A stretch of DNA of 64,000 nucleotides from Symbiodinium natans. Taxonomy: Eukaryota; Sar; Dinophyceae; Suessiales; Symbiodiniaceae. Positions 29,161 to 39,860 of the stretch are shown one piece after another; position 1 is the first letter of the stretch; each line of letters opens with the position of its first letter. The DNA lies in the NCBI GenBank assembly GCA_905221605.1, contig CAJNDS010002162.1, forward strand, positions 227,281 through 291,280, given 5' to 3'. Below the pieces are notes generated by a model. The model ran no database searches. It was not told the origin of the DNA and saw only the letters and a list, made by a program, of their open reading frames with translations. The position numbers were made by a program, and so were the translations under genes.

Positions 29161-32100
29161 TGCTTTCAGTGACATGTTGTCTTGCCACAGTCTCGGCAGA
29201 AGAACACGCACTCGTACCTTTGACTGCTATATTATTTTTCTGAGCATGGAATATATCCAAGATGCTGGTGGAGCCTGAGGGCTTGCGTGTGCTTCGCTCG
29301 CGGCAAATTGATCGAAAGTTTCGACCTCAGAGAAACATGAGCGCAAACTATTCGGAATTAACTGTGCCAAAACTTATAAGCACACGTGCGCCTCTCCGAC
29401 CGAAGCCTCTGTACCAAGCAGGTCTGGTGATCGACTTCCAGCAAATTGAATCCTTCTGTAACAACAATTCGCTCGAACATAAGGCAGCCGTCACTCAGTT
29501 ACGTCCTGCGTAGTCGCGTGGCGACGTGTACTGCAAAGTCGACTAAATATGTTCTTCGCGATCACATCGCCGACGTTGTCAATGCACTTCTTCATGCAGA
29601 AGCCAGCGGCGATCCCTTGTGAAACATATGCAGAATACGCAGCATGTTCTAGAGTTGATCCATTACGTCTAGAGGCAGGCGGGCTCGGTCGACTTCAGGA
29701 GAGACATGTCGGCCTGAATGAACGGCATGTCGCTGAACCTTTTCGGCAGACTCACAAACAATGTAGCACCGCGCATCTTCAGGAGTTAGCATTTGTAATC
29801 TGAAACTGAAGCACGGACGCCAGCGAGGCTGCGAACCTGCTGAAGGGAGTGATGCAGGCATAAGTATAGCAATGCTTCGGTTTGCATTCTAACTGCATCG
29901 CAACTCAGCGGTGAACTCAATTTGGATGAGCTTGTCAACGTGCGTAGACGTTGCAACAGCGTCAGCCGAAGAAGAACACAAGGGTTCAATAATCATCTTC
30001 CTAGTTCAGAAAGTGCAGATCTTTTGAAGAGGCGCATGTCAAATGACTTTCTTACATGAATAGATAGTGAGTTCCGCACTCATTTTTCGCAGGCGCAATG
30101 GAGTCGCTGGATGGCCTCACTTCTCAAGAAATTGCTTCAAAGCTTAGATTGGCATCTTACCACTTGATCAAGTGCAGTTATTCCGGAAGAAATGCACGCA
30201 GAATGATTTGCTTGCATAAATAAAGAATGAGTTCCACACTCATTTGTCGCAAGCGTAGGGGGGAAGTCACTCGATAGCCTTATTTTTTTCAAGACGATGT
30301 GTCAGAAAGCTATGTACTTCGTCACATTCTCGTCAAGTGTCGCAAGGTTGTTGGCCATGTGCTTGGTCCTGGTAAGTTGCACGTGCAGCAGCACATCTAA
30401 TCAATAACAAAATCGTTTTAGTCCTTGTCCAGCGGCCGTCGGGATTCAGATGCCCTACATGAGAAAGATCGCACGCAGATGCCATTGTGTTTGAAACTGA
30501 GACGCAGACACTTCGTGTGGTGTTTCTTCGCGCGTGAAGCTTGAGGAACATCAATGGAAGGCCTAAGTAAATCTCACATGTTAATTCATGAGCTATTCAT
30601 GCGCGACAAGCACATAAGTCCGGCGCTCTAGGCACTGAGACGACTCAGTTGCCTCGAGCCTTAATAGTACAAAGTCTGACAGGCTATGCGTATCAACATT
30701 TCGAAATAAGTTATAATTGCTCAGTTAAGCGTCAGACTGCTTCAAAAACTCTGCCGGCGTCACGATGGTGGAAGACGTCCTGACAGCACATGTTTCTTAA
30801 AATCATAATATATCTAAGCAAGCGTGCTGAGTTCCATACAAGTCTGTCCGCCAGCGAGGAATCCGCACTGCAGGATGGCCTCGTTAGTCAGTCATACATG
30901 CACTGATGATGATTGTAGCGTTTGACGCCAGGGAACTTTTCGAAGATTTGACTTCGGCCGTCAGATCGGCCTCGGCCCTTAGCAAATTCTTAGTGTTGGG
31001 TGAGTATACAGATACTTTAAATGTGGCCGTCAGGCACGAACCGCTCGCTGATGAATCTCATAAAAGCTTAGGCTTGTGCTCCTCTTCGTTCAACCATTGC
31101 ATCTTGGACCAGCGCATAGTCAGGACCTGAAAGTCTTCAAGGCTTGATGAGAATGTGTATTGTGTTTTGCGTCAGCAAGTCAGTTTTTCATCTGCTGAGG
31201 TAAGCACGGCCTGAAATATGCGAGGTAGAGAGGGTAATTGCTGTTTGCTCAAAAGCCGAAACTCTGCGAAGAGAATGCGTTTAACTGATTGCAATGCCAT
31301 TTTGTGTTGTCACGACGGCATGCTTTGAATCATAGGCTCAAGTAATACAATATCTTGACGATCCGCACAAACGTCATGAATGATGCGGTCTGAGTACTAC
31401 GCCACTAAATAATTCAACAATGAATAATTGATAAGCGACGCATGAAACCGCGCCAAAAAACTCTGCGGGCGTCATGAAGATGGAGGACGTCCTGAAGTGT
31501 GCGTGTCTAAAAAGTACATCTAAGCGAGCGTGCTGAGCTCACTCTAAATCTCTATCTCACTGAGGAAACCGAGCTGCAAGATGGCATTGTTTGGTAGTTC
31601 TATATGCATTGATTATGACTGTAGCACTTTGTGCTAGGGAACTCTTCGAGGATGTTCTTTCTGTTCTGAGATTGGTGTTAACCATGAAAAAAATCAACGT
31701 TAGATGAGCTTGTTTATTTTGAATAATTGTCATCACAGACTCAAGTCATATAACATAATGACCTAACGAACGATGCCTAGCTACGTGTTATAGAGACAAC
31801 GTGTGATTAAAGAAGTATTGTAACCTTGGCTTGTCGCAGGAACACGCAACGTCACAGAACTACATGTCGTGTGCTTTGAAACGCGATTGAACAGTTATCG
31901 CAGTAGTGCGTTTGTTTAGTTGCTTATAAGTTCGTGTTGCAAGTAAAACTTGCACACGCTATCAAAAAGCGCGGAGATGAATAATCGCATTAATAGAATT
32001 ATTCTATACATTGACGAAATGTTAATAAAGATAAAGGCATGCAGTCTTAAGTTTAAACGACAACAATTCAGCTTGTTGTACATTATTCTTGATCGCTACG

Positions 32101-32473
32101 TGTGATAGCTTAGAGTGTAAGGTGGTGAGGTGGGAACCCGGCATGGGATTGAGCTGGAATTTTAATAGGGTGTAAGGCAATATAAGGTGGATGGCCTGTG
32201 CCGAGACATTTATTTCGTGATCTAGGAAGTGCTTTGGTTCCATTTGATCAGATGAATGACAACCGCATTATTTTAGGGTTCTTATGAGGTTACTCATAAT
32301 TCAAAGCCGAAGACTCCTTGTGCAGATCAGAATGTTCTCAGTCTGTCCTCGCAACGCACGTAGCACGACATGCTTTACAAGGTTACAAAAACGCATGTTG
32401 CGCTAGGCCGCTGCTACGCGAATCCTCAATAGCATAACGAATTCTGACTTTTGGCACCTCAGACAACTGGAGC
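29161..32473. other. Non-coding or decayed region with diverged direct repeats
   Basis: No convincing gene. It contains a diverged direct repeat of about 215 bases (30745-30960 and 31450-31670, both beginning AAAACTCTGC) and a shorter pair around 30055-30130 and 30220-30285. These may be relics of repeated exons like those at 28.4-29.1 kb. Confidence 0.4.
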
Positions 32474-33106
32474 TCAAGCGGCCGCTTTCTTAGCTGGCAC
32501 TTTGCGAATTCTCCATTCGCAGTCTGTGTTGTGCTTGCTGCCTGCACGCTCCATGCCACGTAGCAACTGGTCGCAAGCAAAACAAAATCGTGGGTCTTCC
32601 CTTGGGAAGCCAGGGTAGAACTCTCCAGCCTCGTTAGCCTTGCGGTTCTGGCTGGGCGCCTTGGGCGCTGCAGGTCCGGCATTCTTGGCTGCAGGTGAAA
32701 CCAAGCCTTTCCTTTTAGGAGGTGGCGGTGGTGATACGGGCCCTTTTCCCTTAGGGATGGACGACGGTGCTGCAAGCCCTTTTCCCTTAGGGACGGGCGC
32801 TGGTGCTTTTGATTTTGCCTTATCCTTAGGAGAAGGCGTGTCTTTGTCCAGGCTGTGTTCGGACTCAGACATAGAACCAGACGAGGATGACGAGGTTAAC
32901 GAAGAAACCGAGGATACTTCCGAAAGCTCGCCTTCGTAGCCTGCGTCCCGCAGCTTTTGGTTGGCAGAGCTGACTTTCTTCCGAGACTTCTTGATGTTCC
33001 TCGCTCTTGTTTTCCAGATGGCTTTTAGTTCAGCCTTTTGGGCTCGCGTGTGAGCCATGGCCCTCAAACGTCGCTGCACCAGCACGTCTATGTTTGCCTT
33101 CACCAT
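32474..33106 (-). CDS. Lys/Ser/Pro-rich protein with a C-terminal zinc-binding motif
   Basis: An open frame with ATG at 33106 gives 210 residues; it stays open up to a GTG-type limit at 33226, but an acceptor-like CAG just before 33106 makes the inner ATG more likely. The N-terminus is basic and helical (AELKAIWKTRARNIKKSRKK). The middle is a Ser/Glu tract and repeats of PKGKGL/PPKRKGL. The C-terminus has CFACDQLL with a later HNTDCEW, a possible C2HC zinc site, and ends in KKAAA. It looks like a nucleic-acid-binding protein with a disordered linker. Proline repeats can also arise by chance in GC-rich DNA, so this may not be a gene. No family recognised. Confidence 0.45.
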   Translation of the reverse strand: MVKANIDVLVQRRLRAMAHTRAQKAELKAIWKTRARNIKKSRKKVSSANQKLRDAGYEGELSEVSSVSSLTSSSSSGSMSESEHSLDKDTPSPKDKAKSKAPAPVPKGKGLAAPSSIPKGKGPVSPPPPPKRKGLVSPAAKNAGPAAPKAPSQNRKANEAGEFYPGFPREDPRFCFACDQLLRGMERAGSKHNTDCEWRIRKVPAKKAAA

Positions 33107-33457
33107 GCTGCACAACTGGAGAACTCGTATCCTGCCCGTAAACTTTGAGTAAAAGCTGCGACATGTAGTTTCCTTACACAAATCTCTTGAGTTCGCTTCT
33201 TGTCTTGCATTTACTTTTGCCGACACAAATCATGTAGGTGACACGCACAAGCTTTGATGTCCTGGAGGTCGTAGTTCTCGTACTTGCTGGTGTCGTCCGA
33301 GGAAACATGTCAATGAAGATCACATTAACCTTCGCAAGGATAAGTTATCAATCATCTCTCACTGTAAACTTTAACTCGGCAGCGGCTTCGTCCGCTCGCA
33401 GTCATAGCAAAGTCCAGAAACGGTTTTCGGACGCGGCTTCGCCCGCTCGCAGTCATA
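33107..33457. other. Spacer with dispersed GGCTTCG repeats
   Basis: No gene. It holds two copies of GGCTTCGCCCGCTCGCAGTC-type sequence (near 33384 and 33435); two more are near 34500 and 34550, next to the two terminal-inverted-repeat elements. Confidence 0.4.
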
Positions 33458-33691
33458 CTGTTGATGGACGAAATCCTGCATCACTTTTATCACGCAGGTC
33501 ATCCCTTCCAAACCCTGAATCTTAACATTGCTGTCCTTGCAACGCTTCGAAAGTGCATGTGTGAATGACCGAAATCCTGCATCACCCATATGCGCGCGCA
33601 ACATTGAAATTCGAGGGGTGTGGGGAGCTCGATTACCAACCGTCGCACACGTGTAACGTAGGGGGTCATGCAAGATTTTGTCCATCCACAG
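33458..33691. mobile_element. 234-bp terminal-inverted-repeat element, copy 1
   Basis: Starts CTGTTGATGGACGAAATCCT and ends with the near-inverse GATTTTGTCCATCCACAG, giving imperfect terminal inverted repeats of about 27 bases. A near-identical copy lies at 34250-34485. Too short to code for anything, so a MITE-like non-autonomous element. No clear target duplication seen. Confidence 0.65.
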
Positions 33692-33869
33692 TCTCGGACA
33701 AGATAATTGACTGACTTGTTGGCAAGAGCTGGTGCTGGAATGGCTTTTGGGAAGAATGTCGGAGAATGGCCTTTGGGAAGAATGTCGGAGATGTACCTTT
33801 TGCAGCTTCAAGCCTAAGCTCTCCTCTTTCTCGGTGTGGCCAAGCGGCAAAGAGCAGAAATGCCGTGTT

Positions 33870-34136
33870 TTTCAAGTTTCAAATTCGTTTCCGTAGTTTC
33901 AAATTAGTTTCAAAATAGTTTCAAAATCCAGTTGCAAAATCGCTGTTAAGGGGAAACTGCATTTTTCTACACGCGATTCAAAAAAATGAAGGAATCTCAG
34001 AGGTTCCTCGTTTTCAAAAAGCGCGGACAGAAATTGCAGTTCCCCCTTAACAGCGATTTTGCAACTGGATTTTGAAACTAATTTGAAACTGATTGGAAAC
34101 TAATTTGAAACTATGGAAACAATTTGAAACTTGAAA
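33870..34136. repeat. Long fold-back element
   Basis: The left arm carries GTTTCAAAATCCAGTTGCAA then CGCTGTTAAGGGGAAACTGC; the right arm (34037-34080) is its near-perfect inverse, around a loop of about 75 bases. Repeats of GTTTCAAATTAG/GAAACTAATTTG extend both arms outward. It looks like a foldback/MITE-type insertion lying between the two TIR elements. Confidence 0.65.
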
Positions 34137-34249
34137 ATACCACATTCCGGACTTTCTGCCCCATCCTGGCCCCTCACATACGGCCCTCCGTTGACTTTGG
34201 TCAGCCGTGACTAGAGACCAGTTTTTCCGAAAACTTGCCAGTCTCCAGA

Positions 34250-34485
34250 CTGTTGATGGACGAAATCCTGCATCACTTTTATCACGCAGGTCATCCCTTC
34301 CAAACCCTGAATCTTAACATTGCTGTCCTTGCAACGCTTCGAAAGTGCATGTGTGTGAATGACCGAAATCCTGCATCACCCATATGCGCGCGCAACATTG
34401 AAATTCGAGGGGTGTGGGGAGCTCGATTACCAACCGTCGCACACGTGTAACGTAGGGGGTCATGCAAGATTTTGTCCATCCACAG
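34250..34485. mobile_element. 236-bp terminal-inverted-repeat element, copy 2
   Basis: Matches 33458-33691 except for a two-base GT insertion in a GTGTG run. The flanking bases differ (CTCCAGA on the left, TAGCAA on the right), which supports independent insertion of a defined element. Confidence 0.65.
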
Positions 34486-35049
34486 TAGCAAATGCCAAGG
34501 AATGTTTTCGCAGTCATAGCAAATTCTAGAGATTGTTTTCTGTATCGGCTTCGCCCGCTCGCAGTCATAGCAAATTACAGGGACTCTACAAAATGAAAAC
34601 AAAAACAAAAAAGTAAGCAATGAAAAAAACAATAATGGCCCTAGCCTGTTTTCGTTTAGTGTTTCTTGTTTTTTTCTTATTTGTGTGTGTGTGTGTGCCT
34701 AAACCCCTGGCTGTCGCGGCCCGCGCCCGGGCCCACCTGCTACGGACCTCTGTAACGCCCGGCTTGTTACAGACCTCTGTCGCGCGCAAGTTCGTATCAT
34801 GTACATTATATGATATTATATATGTAGATACATGCATACATATACGCGCACTGAAAACGGGTCTCAGGGCGCATTGGGGTAGGATGATAACTCGTCTATT
34901 TGGGGTGCATTTGCTTACGCAGATGTCACAATAGACTGTGTTTGGTATGTCGCGGGTATGTAACGCGCTTGTAACTGGGTATGTCGCACGCCGGGAGGCA
35001 TGAAAACAGATTTTTGGAAATTTCGGGTTTCGGGCTTAGGAGGTGTCTT
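34486..35049. other. Spacer, no gene seen
   Basis: Contains a further GGCTTCGCCCGCTCGCAGTC copy (34550), a GT run (34684-34698) and short AT-rich tracts. No coding region supported. Confidence 0.4.
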
Positions 35050-35575
35050 GCTGTCATGCTTTTTTGTGTTAGCACGGCTCTACTGACACATATTCCGCAG
35101 AAAAAGTGACATGTTTTTCTTTGTATTAGCACAGCTCTATTGACACATATTCTGCGGAAAAAATATAATGTTTTTTAGTGCTAGCAGAACTCTGGCGACA
35201 CATATTCCGCGAGAATGTGTTATGCTTTTTTGTGTTAGCACGGCTATACTGACACATATTGCGCGAAAAATGTGTCATGCTTTTTGTGTTAGCAGAACTC
35301 TGGTGACACGTATTCCGCGGAAAATGTGTCATGCTTTTTTGTGTTAGCGCGGCTCCACTGACACATATTCCGCAGAAAATGTGTCATGTTTTTTGTGTTA
35401 GCACAGCTCTACTGACACGACACATATTCTGCGGGAAAATGTTAGGTTTATGGTGTCAAGAGAACTCTGATGACACATATTCAGCACAAAATGTGTCATG
35501 TTTTTTTTGTGGTAGTACGGCTCTACTGACACATATTCAGCGGAAAAATTATCATGTTTTTGGTGAAATTTACGA
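35050..35575. repeat. Tandem array, 54-58-bp unit, about 9-10 copies
   Basis: The unit reads roughly TGTCATGCTTTTTTGTGTTA, then GCACGGCTCTACTGACACAT, then ATTCCGCAGAAAA. Copies differ by substitutions and single-base indels. A separate pair of direct repeats (TTACGAACACTTACCCCCCG) follows at about 35566 and 35680. Confidence 0.8.
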
Positions 35576-36038
35576 ACACTTACCCCCCGATAAGCAAGAC
35601 TTGGAACCACTCCACGTTCTCAGCCTTTAAGAGTTTAAGGGGGTTCAAATTCAGGGATACTTATATTTGCTTCTTGAAACTTACGAACACTTACCCCCCG
35701 ATAAGCAAAACTTGAAACCTGCACACAACAACAAACAGGTCTGTCGCAAAACTTCGACCATTGATGCATACCCCCTGTAGCGGGGCATGTCGCGCATGTG
35801 AGCCGCGGCCCCGTTACAAGCAATTAATATTAGCACGCGGCCATTTTTTCTTTCTCAACTATCTCAAAGGGCGCACTGTCTATATCGCAAGCATAGTTTC
35901 ATTGTGTCTTGACGCATCATAGTGTGACAAAGTCTCTACATCATAAGCATTGTTTTCTTTGCGCTTTTGTAAAGTTTTTTTTGTACTAAGGTCTTTAAGC
36001 CGTAAGCATTTTTAACGGGAAAGGGCGAGGAGGATAGC

Positions 36039-36266
36039 TTATCATAATTATGATAACTTATGATAACTTATCATAATTATGATAACTTCTCATAATTATG
36101 ATAACTTATCATAATTATGAAAAGTTGCTTGTCATAATTATCATACTCTGAGACAAAGAAGTTAAAGTTATCATAATTATGATAATTTAGATCGGGAAGT
36201 TAAAGTTATCATAATTATGATAACTTATAATCGGGAAGTTGAAGTTATCATAATTATGATAACTTC
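36039..36266. repeat. TCATAATTATGA palindrome array
   Basis: At least nine copies of the perfect palindrome TTATCATAATTATGATAA or its core, separated by variable spacers such as GTTAAAG and TCGGGAAGTTGAAG. It could extrude cruciforms. Unknown role. Confidence 0.8.
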
Positions 36267-36457
36267 AGGTTGGTAGTTTGGATACGTGCGAGTCGTGTGG
36301 GTGTAGTAAATTGTGGCAAGGGGGCTTGTTGGGGATGATGGGGTAGGGGAGCAGGTTGCAGATGCGACGCAGCGGGAGAGGAAGTGGAAGAGCAAGTGCG
36401 TGTGGTGTGGAAAATCTGGGAGGTGGGGAGGGGGAGGGGAGAGGAGAGGAGTGCCAG

Positions 36458-36735
36458 TAGCCCGCCCCTCCAGCCCCGGCCAGCCTTTCCAGCAGCCCCT
36501 TCAGCCTCCAGCTTCCTCCAGCCCCTCCAGCTCTCCAGCCTCTCCAACCCCTCCAGCCAGCCCCTCCAGCCCCCTCCAGACTCCTTCAGCCCCTCCAGCC
36601 CTGCAACGCCCCCTCCAGCCCATCCAGCCCCTTTAGCCCTGCAGCTCCAGCCCATCCTGCCCCGTAGCCCCTCCAGCCTCTCCAGTCCACTCCAGCACCT
36701 CTAGCTCAGCAGCCCCCCCTCCAGCCCGTCAGCCC
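36458..36735. repeat. CCAGCCCCT minisatellite, block 1
   Basis: Irregular repeats of CCAGCCCCTCCAG over about 280 bases. Proline-rich open frames here on the plus strand are composition artefacts. A second block lies at 37303-37416, so the two blocks flank the palindromic unit between them. Confidence 0.75.
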
Positions 36736-37302
36736 GGGCAAAATTTGGCCAAATCGGGCTGCTCTTCGTATGCCATAAGAAATGCGCGGCTCGATTTGGC
36801 CAAATTTTGCCCGGAGGCTGCCCGGCAAAATTTGGCCAAATCGAGCCGCGCATTTCTCAGCGCGTACGACGAGCAGCCCGATTTGGCCAAATTTTGCCCG
36901 CAGACTTCCCGGCAAAATTTGGCCAAATCGAGCCGCGATAGTTTAAATAATTTCGGGCCTCCAGAAAGGCGCGGCTCGATTTGGCCAGATTTTGCCGGGC
37001 AGTCTGCGGGCAAAATTTGGCCAAATCGGGCTGCTCTTCGTATGCCATAAGAAATGCGCGGCTCGATTTGGCCAAATTTTGCCCGGAGGCTGCCCGGCAA
37101 AATTTGGCCAAATCGAGCCGCGCATTTCTCAGCGCGTACGACGAGCAGCCCGATTTGGCCAAATTTTGCCCGCAGACTGCCCGGCAAAATTTGGCCAAAT
37201 CGAGCCGCGATAGTTTAAATAATTTCGGGCCTCCAGAAAGGCGCGGCTCGATTTGGCCAGATTTTGCCGGGCAGTCTGCGGGCAAAATTTGGCCAAATCG
37301 AC
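36736..37302. repeat. 272-bp palindromic unit, two copies plus a partial third
   Basis: Starts at 36736, 37008 and 37280 (period 272). Each unit holds six copies, in alternating orientation, of a module built on the 12-base palindrome ATTTGGCCAAAT (one copy has a mismatch), joined to CGAGCCGCG or CGGGCTGCTC ends. Open frames on both strands repeating AKFGQI or similar are by-products of this structure. Confidence 0.8.
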
Positions 37303-37416
37303 CCCCCCCTCCAGCCAATCCGGCCCCGTCAGCCCCTCCAGCCTCTCCAGCCACTCCAGCCCCTCTCCAGCCAGCCCCTCCAATTTTTTCAGATTCCAGC
37401 CCCTCCAGCCCTACCT
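37303..37416. repeat. CCAGCCCCT minisatellite, block 2
   Basis: Same composition as 36458-36735 (CAGCCCCTCCAGCC repeats), ending where the AT-rich satellite begins. Confidence 0.7.
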
Positions 37417-37419
37417 AAA

Positions 37420-39860
37420 TCATTTAATTTATGGCTTGGCTGAGTCTCCCCACAATTAAATTAATTTAAACGATTTAAATGATTTAAACGATTTAAACGA
37501 TTTAATTGGGTCCAATCAAATTATTTAAATCCGACGCCTCAATTAAATAATTTAATTAGACCGTAGGATTTAAATGATTTAATTGGTTTATGGCTCGGCT
37601 GAGTCCCACCACAATTAAATTAATTTAAACGATTTAAACGATTTAAACGATTTAAACGATTTAATTGGGTTTAATTGGGTTTAATTAAATCGTTTAAATC
37701 CGACGCCTCAATTAAATAATTTAATTGGACCGTAGGATTTAAACGATTTAATTGGGCCCAATTAAATCGTTTAAATCCGACGCCTCAATTAAATAATTTA
37801 AATAGACCGTAGGATTTAAATGATTTAATTGGTTTATGGCTCGGCTGAGTCCCCCAACAATTAAATTAATTTAAACGATTTAAACGATTTAAACGATTTA
37901 AACGATTTAATTGGGCCCAATTAAATCGTTTAAATCCGACGCCTCAATTAAATAATTTAAATAGACCGTAGGATTTAAACGATTTAATTGGGCCCAATTA
38001 AATCGTTTAAATCCGACGCCTCAATTAAATAATTTAAATAGACCGTAGGATTTAAACGATTTAATTGGATCCAATTAAATCGTTTAAATCGTTTAAATCG
38101 TTTAAATCGTTTAAATTTAATTTAATTGTGGTGGGAGGTGAGTACAGACAGGCACAGAGCCAATTAAATTATTTAAATCCGACGCCTCAATTAAATAATT
38201 TAATTGGACCGTAGGATTTAAATGATTTAATTGGTTTATGGCTTGGCTGAGTCCCCCCACAATTAAATTAATTTAAACGATTTAAACGATTTAAACGATT
38301 TAAACCCAATTAAATCGTTTATTTAAATCGCCCAATTAAATCGTTTAAATCCGACGCCTCAATTAAATAATTTAATTAGACCGTAGGATTTAAACGATTT
38401 AATTGGGCCCAATTAAATCGTTTAAATCGTTTAAATCGTTTAAATCGTTTAAATCGTTTAAATTTTAATTGTGGTGGGAGGTGAGTACAGACAGGCACAG
38501 AGCCAATTAAATTATTTAAATCCGACGCCTCAATTAAATAATTTAATTAGACCGTAGGATTTAAATGATTTAATTGGTTTATGGCTTGGCTGAGTCCCCC
38601 CACAATTAAATTAATTTAAACGATTTAAACGATTTAAACGATTTAAACGATTTAATTGGGCCCAATTAAATCGTTTAAATCCGACGCCTCAATTAAATAA
38701 TTTAAATAGACCGTAGGATTTAAACGATTTAATTGGGCCCAATTAAATCGTTTAAATCCGACGCCTCAATTAAATAATTTAAATAGACCGTAGGATTTAA
38801 ACGATTTAATTGGATCCAATTAAATCGTTTAAATCAAATCGTTTAAATCGTTTAATCGTTTAAATTAATTTAATTGTGGTGGGAGGTGAGTACAGACAGG
38901 CACAGAGCCAATTAAATTATTTAAATCCGACGCCTCAATTAAATAATTTAATTGGACCGTAGGATTTAAATGATTTAATTGGTTTATGGCTTGGCTGAGT
39001 CCCCCCACAATTAAATTTATTTAAACGATTTAAACGATTTAAACGATTTAAACGATTTAATTGGGCCCAATTAAATCGTTTAAATCCGACGCCTCAATTA
39101 AATAATTTAAATAGACCGTAGGATTTAAACGATTTAATTGGCCCCAATTAAATCGTTTAAATCCGACGCCTCAATTAAATAATTTAAATAGACCGTAGGA
39201 TTTAAACGATTTAATTGGATCCAATTAAATCGTTTAAATCGTTTAAATCGTTTAAATCGTTTAAATTAATTTAATTGTGGTGGGAGGTGAGTACAGACAG
39301 GCACAGAGCCAATTAAATTATTTAAATCCGACGCCTCAATTAAATAATTTAATTGGACCGTAGGATTTAAATGATTTAATTGGTTTATGGCTTGGCTGAG
39401 TCCCCCCACAATTAAATTAATTTAAACGATTTAAACGATTTAAACGATTTAATTGGGCCCAATTAAATCGTTTAAATCCGACGCCTCAATTAAATAATTT
39501 AAATAGACCCTAGGATTTAAACGATTTAATTGGGTCCAATTAAATCGTTTAAATCCGACGCCTCAATTAAATAATTTAATTGGACCGTAGGATTTAAACG
39601 ATTTAATTGGGCCCAATTAAATCGTTTAAATCCGACGCCTAAATTAAATAATTTAATTGGACCGTAGGATTTAAACGATTTAATTGGCCCCAATTAAATC
39701 GTTTAAATCGTTTAAATCGTTTAAATCGTTTAAATTAATTTAATTGTGGTGGGAGGTGAGTACAGACAGGCACAGAGCCAACTAAATTATTTAAATCCGA
39801 CGCCTTAATTATTAAAAAAAATAGGGCGTAGGATTTAAATAATTTAATTAAGCTTTCTAT
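37420..39860. repeat. AT-rich higher-order satellite
   Basis: Built from runs of TTTAAACGA, the palindrome AATTGGGCCCAATT, the module ATCCGACGCCTCAATTAAAT plus GACCGTAGGATTTAAA, and two GC-richer punctuations: GGCTTGGCTGAGTCCCCCCA (seven copies) and GTGGTGGGAGGTGAGTACAG (five copies at about 38128, 38472, 38877, 39279 and 39748). The higher-order period is about 344-469 bases. No coding capacity. Confidence 0.85.

Noticed and set aside
36313-37459. Long Pro/Ser-rich and AKFGQI-repeat open frames on both strands
   Set aside because: They are produced by the CCAGCCCCT minisatellite and the palindromic 272-bp unit; similar peptides appear on both strands at once.
37420-39860. CRISPR-like array
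   Set aside because: Repeats are nested and palindromic, and the spacers are themselves repeats; nothing like unique spacers or cas genes, and the DNA is eukaryotic.
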